The notes beneath the pieces were generated by a model. That model was not told where the DNA came from. It saw only the letters and a program-made list of their open reading frames with translations, and did no database searches. Shown here in pieces: positions 27,401 to 35,495 of a stretch of 59,238 nt of DNA. Position numbers and translations under genes: made by a program. Each line of letters begins with the position of its first letter. Positions within the stretch are counted from its first letter, which is position 1. The stretch spans positions 1-59,238 of the forward strand of contig NZ_RHOU01000013.1 in assembly GCF_003946645.1 (NCBI RefSeq), given 5' to 3'. The DNA comes from Lapidilactobacillus wuchangensis. GTDB taxonomy: Bacteria; Bacillota; Bacilli; Lactobacillales; Lactobacillaceae.

Positions 27401-27574
27401 TCAGGACAAGATACTAAAGTAATGGTAAAACCAACTTTTAAATTTAATCTTGCCAAGAAAGCGAAACTGAATGAGGACTTGGAACAAGAGTTAATTTCTG
27501 ATAAGGACGACGATTACTCTATTCAGTTAACTCCGTATCAAGTTATGACAGTTGCGTTTATCATTGATGATTAA
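24452..27574 (+). CDS. GH38 alpha-mannosidase, cytoplasmic
   Basis: A 1040-aa glycoside hydrolase of family 38, which removes alpha-linked mannose with retention. Zinc-site residues are in GHTHIDVAWLWR (His246, Asp248) and the nucleophile is Asp358 in LPDVFGYSWSLPQ. Order of domains: N-terminal accessory region, catalytic (about 235-510), three-helix bundle with the ARVKQQNRQLE stretch, then the large C-terminal beta domains. No signal peptide, so it acts on imported sugars. ATG follows AGGGGG. Last gene of the operon; terminator 30 bp later. AT-rich codon use like the rest of the cassette. Natural targets could be yeast mannan or host N-glycan fragments, which is inference. Confidence 0.95.
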   Translation: MYNSQKIQQQLHYLQQHVYANLQPIEPLWFWQDDREDHRRVPSNANWQRISLNDAWQGRDSYYWLKFTISIPALKPNQRFVLHLDLGRTGGGNNSGFESLMFVNDEPFQAIDSNHQDAFFNDKFKSQKLEIKIMLWSGLEGGGPQQIQHYNLKKVSNGILNDTVRDCYAYLKLIAQTIEELDDDEPLKYDYIKLIDAAFAQFFWEDISNSQLTQDCQFVLESIKTFIKTHPHQKKDFQISAVGHTHIDVAWLWRLRHTREKTVRSFTTVLQLMKMYPDYKFFHSTPQVYEFVKEDYPDIYAQIKQRVKEGRWEADGGTWLEPDTNIPSGEALTRQFLYGTQFFENEFNSKQTVLWLPDVFGYSWSLPQIMRGFNIKNFMTTKISWNDTNRMPHDTFIWEGIDGSKVLTHFITTTDDQSNYRDPSKWMYTYNGEITPHTVLGTYHVYADKIYNNDLLLAYGHGDGGGGSTKEMIENIEIINQLPGLPRVSNTRVDDYFTRLRNNIKNSHLTLANWNGELYLEFHRGTYTSQARVKQQNRQLEFALRNLEILYTQAMIQQDVVYPMTQINGLWTMVLRNQFHDILPGSAISEVYDDNKIEYQNGFDQIAELNRKLQAIPSGDNKRNSYHIRNTNAWTVTNFVTIDEPEQGHFVDEKQNILPMQRLNDQAIVEVTVPALSAINVYFIADDESDNVSAPVKVTGSLQNDDYRISWNPQGQITEIYDLRYQRQALVLGEPSNQLTVYEDRPLEYDNWNIDKDYVEKAIQLKADSIELGSQGPLQKSVVFKYHFGDSLIAQEVVLRDDRRIDFKTHLDWHEHQQLLRTNFKVNVIANEASYDIQYGNVKRSTADNTSWDSAKFETVGHKWADLSQRDYGVALLNDAKYGYSIKKNNLSLSLLKSGIYPDTNADQGKFDFTYSILPHKGDFVEGMVEPSATELNNPLILEKGLGKIAEPLFKFNCDVPVIVDAIKLSENKKSIILRFHEYSGQDTKVMVKPTFKFNLAKKAKLNEDLEQELISDKDDDYSIQLTPYQVMTVAFIIDD

Positions 27575-27603
27575 CACATATTGAAATATTTGATATGCGA
27601 TAT

Positions 27604-27637
27604 AAAAAGACATTTCACTTTTGAAATGTCTTTTTAT
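27604..27637 (+). terminator. Terminator after the alpha-mannosidase gene, twin of the one at 19858
   Basis: The same 14-bp stem, AAAAAGACATTTCA with TGAAATGTCTTTTT, as after htpX; only one loop base differs. The two copies bracket the whole regulator-transporter-mannosidase cassette. Confidence 0.92.
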
Positions 27638-27682
27638 CTGCCTGCCCAATAACCCCCCCTCAGACCTAGGACTGATTATTCG

Positions 27683-27698
27683 TGAAAGCGGTTGCTAT
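27683..27698 (+). promoter_or_regulatory. cre-like site before the S41-like gene
   Basis: TGAAAGCGGTTGCTAT fits the CcpA cre consensus. A possible -10 (TATAAA) follows at about 27715. This places the protease-like gene under possible catabolite control. Confidence 0.5.
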
Positions 27699-27807
27699 CC
27701 GCTTGCGAATGCAGTATAAAGAAGCTACCAACATGACATCTGACGCGATAATGTCATCTTAAATTAATTGACGAACCAAAAATAACGGGCAATTGGCGGT
27801 GAGTGGT

Positions 27808-28806
27808 ATGAAGACAAAAGTAAAATTTAATAAGGTTATGGGGATGATTGGGTTGGCAGTGACTGGCTGCGCACTGTTTGTCCTTGGTGGGCGCGAGTAC
27901 CAGCAAGCACGGCCAACACAGACGCCGGGGATGATCGCCGTTCAAGCAATGTCCCAGGAAGGTTTGATCAACGATAAAGTTGCTTGGCAGCGCGTGGTCA
28001 AGGAAACCAATCATGGTCGTGATTTAACGACGGTAACTGAGATTAGTCAGGCTTTAAGTCAAGCCAATTCACATTCTCGAGCGGTTAATAGTCCCCAAGC
28101 AATCGAGGATATCAATTATCCTTCAACGACTAAATTTGCCAATTATACCATGGTTAATGTGCCGAGTTTTTGGTCAGTCAGTGAGAAAGAACGGAAAACT
28201 TATATTCGACTTTTGCAGAAAAAAGTTCAAATAGCCGGTCAAGGCAGTGGCCCAGTGGTGCTAAATTTCGCCAATAATAGTGGCGGCGATGTGATTCCGA
28301 TGATTGCTGGCCTATCAGCCTTGCTGCCTAATGGTGATCTATGGGCGCAGGTGGATAAACATGGGCACAAATCAATGGTAACGTTGGCGGAGGAACGGAT
28401 CAAACAACCTCTCGTGACGCAAGCTTATCATTATGCGGCCACACCGAAGCTTTTGCATAAAAAGGTTTGGGTGATTATGAATAAGCGGACGTATAGCGCT
28501 GGAGAAATGGCCATTATTGCCTTGAAGCAGAATCCCAACTGTCAGATTATTGGGACGGATTCTGGTGGCTTGACTAGTGCCAATCAAATCGTCGGTTTGG
28601 CGAAGGATAATTGGGCAGCCATTATTACTAGTGCCAGTCTTTATAGTCCGGCGGCGATCCACGGCCAACATCATTTCAATAATGTACCGCTAATACCGGA
28701 TACTTGGACAATTCAGGTACCCATTACTAATTTCACCCGCTATAATCAACAACAACCCCTGGATCGCGGCTTCCTGCAAGAATTACAAACAGCTATTGCC
28801 AGCTGA
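27808..28806 (+). CDS. S41-family peptidase-like protein, membrane-anchored
   Basis: A 332-aa protein with an N-terminal membrane helix (about 8-25, GMIGLAVTGCALFVLGG) and an extracellular S41-like domain. S41 features: VLNFANNSGGD (oxyanion strand) and NKRTYSAGEMAIIAL, with the probable nucleophile Ser230, then GTDSGG. The Lys that pairs with Ser in C-terminal processing peptidases is not at the expected place after GTDSGG, so activity may use another base or be lost. ATG 27808 is preferred to the TTG at 27793; GGTGAGTGG gives a moderate ribosome binding site. Stand-alone gene between two terminators. Substrate unknown. Confidence 0.75.
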   Translation: MKTKVKFNKVMGMIGLAVTGCALFVLGGREYQQARPTQTPGMIAVQAMSQEGLINDKVAWQRVVKETNHGRDLTTVTEISQALSQANSHSRAVNSPQAIEDINYPSTTKFANYTMVNVPSFWSVSEKERKTYIRLLQKKVQIAGQGSGPVVLNFANNSGGDVIPMIAGLSALLPNGDLWAQVDKHGHKSMVTLAEERIKQPLVTQAYHYAATPKLLHKKVWVIMNKRTYSAGEMAIIALKQNPNCQIIGTDSGGLTSANQIVGLAKDNWAAIITSASLYSPAAIHGQHHFNNVPLIPDTWTIQVPITNFTRYNQQQPLDRGFLQELQTAIAS

Positions 28807-28845
28807 GAGCAATCTTTTTTTAATGAATCTAGCTGAAATCATAAC

Positions 28846-28887
28846 TGCAACCAATTTGTTTTTTGAATTGGCTGCATTATTTTTTAA
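28846..28887 (+). terminator. Terminator after the S41-like gene
   Basis: TGCAACCAATT pairs with AATTGGCTGCA (one mismatch) around a T-rich loop, followed by TTATTTTTT. Confidence 0.85.
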
Positions 28888-29008
28888 AAGGATTTGAAGT
28901 TAAGCAGACGACGATTTGCGGCCAGTTAATTGATGGTTAATGCAAAGTGGCGTCATTTCATCTATAATTTGTGCAATAAGGACTATGTAAATTAGGCTGA
29001 ATTATTTT

Positions 29009-29023
29009 AGCGAAAGCGCTATA
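29009..29023 (+). promoter_or_regulatory. cre-like site before the first GH20-type gene
   Basis: AGCGAAAGCGCTATA, close to the CcpA consensus and nearly palindromic, lies 64 bp before the start codon. A possible -10, TATAAT, is at 28963-28968. Confidence 0.5.
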
Positions 29024-29086
29024 TTTATAACAGTGCCTTTTTTGTGAAGAAGGTTAGGTTTTCACCACAATTAGGGGGTTACTGCG

Positions 29087-30991
29087 GTGCAGTTATTGAA
29101 TCAGGAAGTTGACGTACACGAGATTTTTAATCGAGTGATTAAATATTTTAGTCAGAAACATGAAATTCCCGATGCTTATTTTCGGGTGGTAATCAAGGCC
29201 AAAGAGCCCGCCTTATCGATTAGGTGGCATCAAGAACAGCGCAGTGTCACGATTACATTGCCAAATTTGGTCTATTTAGGGCGTTGTCTCAGTCATTTGT
29301 GGGATTTAGATTTAGCACATAATGATTATTTTGAAGAAAAAATTATTTTTCCAGAAGTGGCTTTCTCGCTAGACCTTTCGCGCAATGCGGTGATGAAGGT
29401 GAATACGGTCAAACAATTCATCATGTACATGGCCGTCATGGGCTACACCCACTTGTATTTGTACATGGAAGACACGTTTCTCGTTAGTAGTGAGCCCTAT
29501 CATGGCTATTTGCGGGGGAGTTACAGTCGGACTGATTTGAAAGAAATTGTCGATTACGCGGCCATTTTTCAAATCGAAGTGGTGCCTTGTATTCAGACCT
29601 TGGCTCATTTGGACCAGCTGTTGAAATGGTCTAGCTATGAAAGCGTGCGTGAAGATCAAAGTACGCTGCTGGTTGATGAACCTAAAACTTATTTGACGAT
29701 TGAGCAGTGGCTGCGGGAGTTGCGGGCAATTTTTACAACGCGGCGGATTCATGTGGGACTTGATGAGGCCAGTGGTGTTGGTCGTGGTCGTTATTTGCAG
29801 CATCATGCCTATCAATCACAAGATGAGTTGATGACGCGCCACATTATTAAAGTGGTGGCGATTTGTAAAAAGTTAGATTTGGAGCCGGAAATTTGGAGCG
29901 ACTTTTTATATCATGCTTTAGATAAGCGGCATTTGCCAGGTTACTATCCTGTTAATGCCGAGCTGGATCAGCAACTGGCGGCGAAATTGCCAAAAGATAT
30001 TGCTTATTGTTATTGGGATTATGGTGAGCGCAACGAGGCCAATTATCGCACGCGGTTGCAAAAGCATCAGCTACTAGGACCCCATATTCATTTTGCTAGT
30101 GCCGCGCATATTTTCGGAAATATTGTGCCGAATTATGGCAAGTCCTGGCAAAGTGCCGCACCGGGATTGGCTGCTTGTCAACAGGAGCAGGTCGAACAAG
30201 TGATGTTGACGACTTGGGGTGACGATGGTCAGGAGACCAATCATTTGCTGGCCTTGCCAATGATGCAAATGTTTGCCGAACGTTGTTACCATGAAGAGGT
30301 TGATTTGTCGCTAGGGGCCAAACGGTTTTCCGATTGTATCCAGGCTGGAATTTTCCTGAAGTTATGGCATTTGAATCATTTAAATGAGTTGCCTGGTGTG
30401 GAACCGGATAATTATTGGATGGCGAATCCTAGTAAACTGATTTTATGGCAAGATCCACTATTGGGTTTATTTGATAAGGATCTTGAGCTGTATCAGAAGG
30501 AATATAAGCTGGACCTGACGAAATACTATGCTGATCAAGCGCAATTATTCCGCACCAATGAGCGCTATTCGACGACTTGGTGTCAGGTGATTGAATTTTA
30601 TCATTGCTTGGCGCAAGTGCTCGCCGACAAAAGCAATCTAGGCCTGCAATTACGTCAAGCCTACTTAAAACGCGATCAGGCGAAGCTAACTGAATTGCAA
30701 ACGGCGACGATTCCACGATTGATTAATGCTGTCGTTCAGTTACAGCAACGGCATTATCAACTATGGCAGCAATTGTATCGTGCTAATGGTTGGGAGACGT
30801 TGGAGAGTCGTTATGCCACATTATTAAGTCGTTTGCGGACGACAATTAATCAGATCGAACAGTATCAACAAGGCGATCAAGAAAGCTTATTGGCTTTGCG
30901 CGAACCCCGGCGCGTTTTCGAACCTGGGACACCGCTAGTTAAATTGAGCGTACCTAATTATCGGCGGATTGCTTTTACTGGTTATAATTGA
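29087..30991 (+). CDS. GH20-type beta-N-acetylhexosaminidase (first paralogue)
   Basis: A 634-aa cytoplasmic glycoside hydrolase resembling family 20 enzymes that release terminal GlcNAc or GalNAc. The N-terminal small domain (about 1-95) is followed by a TIM barrel with LDLSRNAVMKVNTVKQFI, MGYTHLYLYMEDTF and the catalytic Asp226-Glu227 pair in RIHVGLDEA; later come YCYWDYGE and LTTWGDDGQET. The helical C-terminal region (about 420-634) is like GH20 proteins that act on free glycans. No signal peptide. GTG start after TAGGGGG. A second GH20 lies 4.5 kb on, beyond the Cna-B adhesin gene, with the same domain order, so they are paralogues. Exact linkage specificity cannot be told. Confidence 0.88.
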   Translation: MQLLNQEVDVHEIFNRVIKYFSQKHEIPDAYFRVVIKAKEPALSIRWHQEQRSVTITLPNLVYLGRCLSHLWDLDLAHNDYFEEKIIFPEVAFSLDLSRNAVMKVNTVKQFIMYMAVMGYTHLYLYMEDTFLVSSEPYHGYLRGSYSRTDLKEIVDYAAIFQIEVVPCIQTLAHLDQLLKWSSYESVREDQSTLLVDEPKTYLTIEQWLRELRAIFTTRRIHVGLDEASGVGRGRYLQHHAYQSQDELMTRHIIKVVAICKKLDLEPEIWSDFLYHALDKRHLPGYYPVNAELDQQLAAKLPKDIAYCYWDYGERNEANYRTRLQKHQLLGPHIHFASAAHIFGNIVPNYGKSWQSAAPGLAACQQEQVEQVMLTTWGDDGQETNHLLALPMMQMFAERCYHEEVDLSLGAKRFSDCIQAGIFLKLWHLNHLNELPGVEPDNYWMANPSKLILWQDPLLGLFDKDLELYQKEYKLDLTKYYADQAQLFRTNERYSTTWCQVIEFYHCLAQVLADKSNLGLQLRQAYLKRDQAKLTELQTATIPRLINAVVQLQQRHYQLWQQLYRANGWETLESRYATLLSRLRTTINQIEQYQQGDQESLLALREPRRVFEPGTPLVKLSVPNYRRIAFTGYN

Positions 30992-31020
30992 GGCGACTTT
31001 TTTAATGAGTTGATTTGATA

Positions 31021-31064
31021 AAGCATTACCTAACTTGATTTTTGAGAAGGGTAAGGCTTTTTTT
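31021..31064 (+). terminator. Terminator after the first GH20-type gene
   Basis: AAGCATTACC pairs with GGTAAGGCTT (one bulged or mismatched base) followed by a long T tract. Confidence 0.85.
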
Positions 31065-31288
31065 GTCGGTCAATTTTTAAAAATAAGGACCATGTTGACA
31101 TCAATTTGACTGCTCAACACGCGTAATTGTGATATGGATATCAATTAATGATGTCATATGATGATGAGATAGTTAATTACAAATGATACAGTAAAAAAAG
31201 ATACAATTAGTTGATTTATCAGGCTTGATTCTAAAATAATAAAACTTTCAATAACGGTTAGAAAACCTCATATTTTTATAAAATAAAG

Positions 31289-31317
31289 TTGTTTGCATTA
31301 GTTTTGTGATTTATAAT
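31289..31317 (+). promoter_or_regulatory. Promoter of the Cna-B adhesin gene
   Basis: TTGTTT (31289-31294), 17-bp spacer, TATAAT (31312-31317), about 70 bp before the TTG start. The rest of the 31065-31288 gap holds AT-rich sequence with a GATATGGATATC repeat and no gene. Confidence 0.6.
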
Positions 31318-31389
31318 GGAAAACATTCACATAAAAGCGATGAATTGGGACATTGCTGCCTGGTTGATTAGTTATTGGGGGATTTAAAA

Positions 31390-34300
31390 TTGCAGCGTTT
31401 GAAAATAAATGATAAACGATGGTGTTATTTAGTATTAGTTTTAATGACGGTTTTAAGTCAGATTATTTACACACCAGCATTGTCGGTAGATGCAGCTACC
31501 GCAAGTACTGGACAAGAGGTGACAGTTGCGGGACTTTCAGGTCAGGATGCTGTTGATGAGGCGGGGACACCAATCACGGACGCCACTGACTGGACAACCT
31601 ATGATCAAAAGACGATCAGATATAATTGGTCGATTAATGATGATGTTGCAGTTAAGAGCGGTGATTATGCGACCTTCACTTTACCCGCAGGAACTGTTCT
31701 TGAAGATAACATCACTGACAAGGTCATCACTTCAGCTGCCGTTGATGGGACTGGTAGTGTTGCTGTCGGGTATGTTAACGGCGTAAAAGGTGGTACCAGT
31801 GGCACAATTACCTTCAATGATTATTTTAAAGAACATCCGATTTCCCGCTCAGGCACTTTGGAATTCTTAGTTTCTGGGACGAAGCAAGGCTTACAGGCTA
31901 ATGGGCTCTTGCTGAAAAACGGTTGGGGAATTAGTCCTAATAGTCAGGGCTTTAGTACCCAAATGTATTGGCAACTTTCATTGGGCCCTGACCCTGATGA
32001 AAAAACACATACGATTATTAGCTCATTAAATAATGTGGTCTTAGTGGATAACATTGAAGCAAACAATCAAACTTTGGACTCCCCAATAACTGTTAAGTAC
32101 ACGACAGGAAGTCATCAAGAAGGGCCAACTCTAGGGAAAGATTACACTTTGACAATGGATACCGCCAATTCCTTCACGCTGAAGTGGATCGGCCCGTTAT
32201 CTGATAAAGTTGATGTCAACTATACCACCAAAATTAATGATGCAAATTATTTAGCAACTGGCCAGGCTGCTTATTTTAAAAACAACGCCACCTTAACCGG
32301 TCAAAAAGATGTTACCGCCGAAAATCCTAACGGCGAGCCGATTGATCCAGAATCTCATCATGATAATACCGAACTTCATTTTACCCGGAAACTTGGTGGT
32401 GTTAGCGGTTCGGCAACTGGTGATGATGTTGTGACGGTTCCTTTTAATAAGGTGTGGCATGACGGTGAGAACCAGGACGGCATTCGGCCAAGCGCGATTA
32501 GCGTCCAACTTTATAAAAATGGGGTTGCTGTAAACGCGGAACGTCAAACCATTAGGGCTAGTGATGGTTGGCAAGGAACTTTTTCGGATCTGCCAAAAAA
32601 TGAAAATGGTCAGCCAATCAATTATACGGTTGGTGAAGTGGCCGTTCCGGCTGATTATCAGAGCAGTGTGGTAGGAACAACAATTACGAATACACATATT
32701 CCGGCAGTGACTTCAATTAAAGGCCATAAAGTGTGGGACGATCAGGATAATCAAGATGGCATACGGCCAGAGAGTATTACCGTAGATTTATACGCGCACA
32801 CTGCCAATGATCCGACTGAACGAAATGTAGACAAACGTCAAGTATTAACTTCTGGGGATGGCAGTTATGAATTCGATAACTTACCAGAAAAATCGGCCGG
32901 TCAAAAAATTATCTATCAAGTTAAAGAAGCAAGCATACCTGAAGGATATAGCAGTCAGGTTAGCAGCGATAACACGTTGATTACCAACACCCATACGCCC
33001 AGTCAGACGTCATTAGTAGTTCGAAAAATCTGGCAGGATGATAACAATCAAGATGGGTTACGCCCAACGAATGTCTTGATTCAGTTGATGGCTGATGGCC
33101 GTGCGACGGGGACGTCAATTGAACTCAATCAAGCTAATAAATGGCAAGCCAATTTTGAGCGCCTAGCGAAATATCAGGCAGGTAAAGAAGTAACGTATTC
33201 AGTCGTTGAAACAACGCAAACTGCCGGTTATCAGCAGCCAAGTTATACGAAGACTTCAAATGGTTACGACGTTACTAATCGTCACGAATCTGCACAAACA
33301 ACAGTTAAGGGCCGGAAAATCTGGAACGATCAGAATGATCAAGACGGTTTACGCCTGAAACAGGCCGAGATAACGATAAATCTGTATGCTCACACTGAAA
33401 GTGATCCAACGGAGCAATTTGTGGATAGCAAGAAAGTTTCCACATCTGGGGATGGCAGTTATGAATTCAATAATTTGCCAGAAAACTCCGCCGGCGAAAA
33501 GTTGATTTATACTGTTAAAGAAACGGATGTGCCCACAGGTTACACAAGCAGTGTTGTTGGCACCACGATTACGAATACCCATGTTCCTGAAGTGACCTCA
33601 ATCAAGGGTCAAAAGATTTGGCAAGATAATGATGACCAAGATGGCTTACGACCCGCTAAAATTACCGTTAATTTATTAGCAGATGGTAAAGTGATCGATA
33701 GTCGAGAGGTGACTAAAGATCATGAACAGTACGAGTTTAGCAACCTACCAGTGAAATCCTCAGGGGAAAATATTGTCTATAAAGTAGCGGAAGCAACTAT
33801 TCCAGCTGGCTACACAAGTGTCGTCAGTGCGGATAACAGTACAATTACGAATAGTCATACACCTGCAACGACTTCAATTAAAGGTCAGAAGATCTGGCAT
33901 GATGGGCATGACCAAGATGGCCTGCGCCTAAAGCAAAAAACGATAACAGTAAATCTGTATGCTCATACAGATAGCAATCCAACGGAGCAATTTGTGAATA
34001 GCAAGAAAGTTTCCACATCTGGAGATGGCAGTTATGAATTCAATAATTTGCCAGAAAACTCAGCCGGCGAAAAGTTGATTTATACTGTTAAAGAAACGGA
34101 TGTGCCCACAGGTTACACAAGCAGTGTTGTCGGCACCACGATTACGAATACTCATGTTCCTGAAGTGACCGCAATCAAGGGTCAAAAGATTTGGCAAGAT
34201 AATCATAACCAAGATGGCTTACGACCCGATAATGTTGTCTTAAACTTAGTTGTTAATGGTGAAACTACAAATAAGTCAGTTACCTTGAATAATGAAAGCA

Positions 34301-35241
34301 ACTGGCAATATCGATTTGGCAATTTGGCTAAATATCAGAATGGCGTTTTAGTTAAATATTCGGTAGTTGAATTGACGGAAACTAACGGGTACGATCCCAA
34401 GTATTCAGAAACAGAGACTGGCTGGGATGTGACCAATAGTCATACGCCAGCAACAACTTCAATCACGGGTCAAAAGATTTGGCAAGATAATCATAACCAA
34501 GATGGCTTACGACCCGATAAAATTACTGTTAATTTACTGGCGGATGGCAAAGTGATCGATCGTCAAGAAGTGACTAACGATCATGAACAGTACGAGTTTA
34601 GCAATTTACCAGTGCTAGCAGCTGGTAAAAAAATTCAGTACACAGTTGCTGAGGCTAGCATTCCGAATGGTTATACCAGTGTCGTGAGTCCTGATGGGAC
34701 GACAATCACCAACACACATCAGCCACTGACGCGGACAATTACCGGTCAGAAAGTTTGGCAGGATAACAATAATCAGGCGGGAACACGGCCAAAGAGTATT
34801 ACGATCAATCTGTTAGCTAACGGTCAATTTCTGAAGCGGCTGACAATTACTGCTCAGCAAAATTGGCAGTATTCTTTCACTGACTTACCAGTTAATCAGG
34901 CTGGACAAGCGATTGACTATCAAATTACTGAAAATCAAGTGCCTGGCTATCACAGTCAGGTTAATGGCTTTGAGATCGTTAATACGTTGTTACCAACAAC
35001 GCCGGTTACACCTGAGCAACCGCAAGCGACTACGCCCACAACAAAACCAACAGTCAAGCCTACAGTCAAAACTATTGAACCACAGCGTCATTCTGCAACA
35101 AAGTCAGTTAAACAACCGACTAAGGCAATCAAACATTTACCGCAATTAAATGAACAGACTGACTATGTCGGGATGATACTCGGTATTTTATTGATTGTTC
35201 TGGGCAGCTGCACCTTATTACGCCGTGTTGAATGGGATTGA
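31390..35241 (+). CDS. Cna-B repeat adhesin, wall-anchored
   Basis: A 1283-aa surface adhesin. The TTG at 31390 is chosen because TTGGGGGATT precedes it; the TTG at 31375 lies in that site. Order: signal peptide (about 1-36, ending VDAAT), an adhesin head of Ig-like type (about 40-340, as in collagen/fibrinogen-binding MSCRAMMs), nine Cna-B modules (about 350-1202) and a Thr/Lys/Pro linker. It ends in the sorting signal LPQLN (1250-1254) followed by E, a membrane span and RRVEWD. Each Cna-B has KxW, a VxE glutamate and TNTH asparagine, the residues expected to form Lys-Asn isopeptide bonds. Modules 4 and 6, and 5 and 8, are nearly identical in DNA, showing recent internal duplication. Ligand unknown. 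Confidence 0.9.
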   Translation: MQRLKINDKRWCYLVLVLMTVLSQIIYTPALSVDAATASTGQEVTVAGLSGQDAVDEAGTPITDATDWTTYDQKTIRYNWSINDDVAVKSGDYATFTLPAGTVLEDNITDKVITSAAVDGTGSVAVGYVNGVKGGTSGTITFNDYFKEHPISRSGTLEFLVSGTKQGLQANGLLLKNGWGISPNSQGFSTQMYWQLSLGPDPDEKTHTIISSLNNVVLVDNIEANNQTLDSPITVKYTTGSHQEGPTLGKDYTLTMDTANSFTLKWIGPLSDKVDVNYTTKINDANYLATGQAAYFKNNATLTGQKDVTAENPNGEPIDPESHHDNTELHFTRKLGGVSGSATGDDVVTVPFNKVWHDGENQDGIRPSAISVQLYKNGVAVNAERQTIRASDGWQGTFSDLPKNENGQPINYTVGEVAVPADYQSSVVGTTITNTHIPAVTSIKGHKVWDDQDNQDGIRPESITVDLYAHTANDPTERNVDKRQVLTSGDGSYEFDNLPEKSAGQKIIYQVKEASIPEGYSSQVSSDNTLITNTHTPSQTSLVVRKIWQDDNNQDGLRPTNVLIQLMADGRATGTSIELNQANKWQANFERLAKYQAGKEVTYSVVETTQTAGYQQPSYTKTSNGYDVTNRHESAQTTVKGRKIWNDQNDQDGLRLKQAEITINLYAHTESDPTEQFVDSKKVSTSGDGSYEFNNLPENSAGEKLIYTVKETDVPTGYTSSVVGTTITNTHVPEVTSIKGQKIWQDNDDQDGLRPAKITVNLLADGKVIDSREVTKDHEQYEFSNLPVKSSGENIVYKVAEATIPAGYTSVVSADNSTITNSHTPATTSIKGQKIWHDGHDQDGLRLKQKTITVNLYAHTDSNPTEQFVNSKKVSTSGDGSYEFNNLPENSAGEKLIYTVKETDVPTGYTSSVVGTTITNTHVPEVTAIKGQKIWQDNHNQDGLRPDNVVLNLVVNGETTNKSVTLNNESNWQYRFGNLAKYQNGVLVKYSVVELTETNGYDPKYSETETGWDVTNSHTPATTSITGQKIWQDNHNQDGLRPDKITVNLLADGKVIDRQEVTNDHEQYEFSNLPVLAAGKKIQYTVAEASIPNGYTSVVSPDGTTITNTHQPLTRTITGQKVWQDNNNQAGTRPKSITINLLANGQFLKRLTITAQQNWQYSFTDLPVNQAGQAIDYQITENQVPGYHSQVNGFEIVNTLLPTTPVTPEQPQATTPTTKPTVKPTVKTIEPQRHSATKSVKQPTKAIKHLPQLNEQTDYVGMILGILLIVLGSCTLLRRVEWD

Positions 35242-35279
35242 TCAGTGATAACTGATTCGTTCAATCAGATGTTTCTCGG

Positions 35280-35325
35280 AAGCATTAGTTTACTATTTTT
35301 ATAATAGTAACTAGTGCTTTTTTGT
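35280..35325 (+). terminator. Terminator after the Cna-B adhesin gene
   Basis: AAGCATTAGTTTACTATT pairs with AATAGTAACTAGTGCTT with minor mismatches, followed by TTTT. Confidence 0.88.
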
Positions 35326-35413
35326 TTGCTAATCATGGAAATACTATCAGAATGATTAAGTCAGGCTATATTTTGTAGATAAACTACTATGGTTTTTAAA
35401 TAGGATTACGTTT

Positions 35414-35429
35414 CTGTAAGCGCTATACT
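35414..35429 (+). promoter_or_regulatory. cre site before the second GH20-type gene
   Basis: CTGTAAGCGCTATACT matches the CcpA cre consensus well and is 67 bp before the start codon, overlapping a possible -10 (TATACT). Confidence 0.6.
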
Positions 35430-35495
35430 GTAACTTGGTAAATTGTCAGGATTCTTAAAAGCAATCTGAATAATTAACGAGTGAGGAGTAGTGAA

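Noticed and set aside
29369-29815. 148-aa open frame on the minus strand
   Set aside because: It lies entirely within the first GH20-type gene on the opposite strand and has low-complexity composition typical of an antisense shadow.
32293-32697. 134-aa minus-strand frame inside the adhesin gene
   Set aside because: Antisense to a well-supported Cna-B gene, no ribosome binding site and no recognisable domain.
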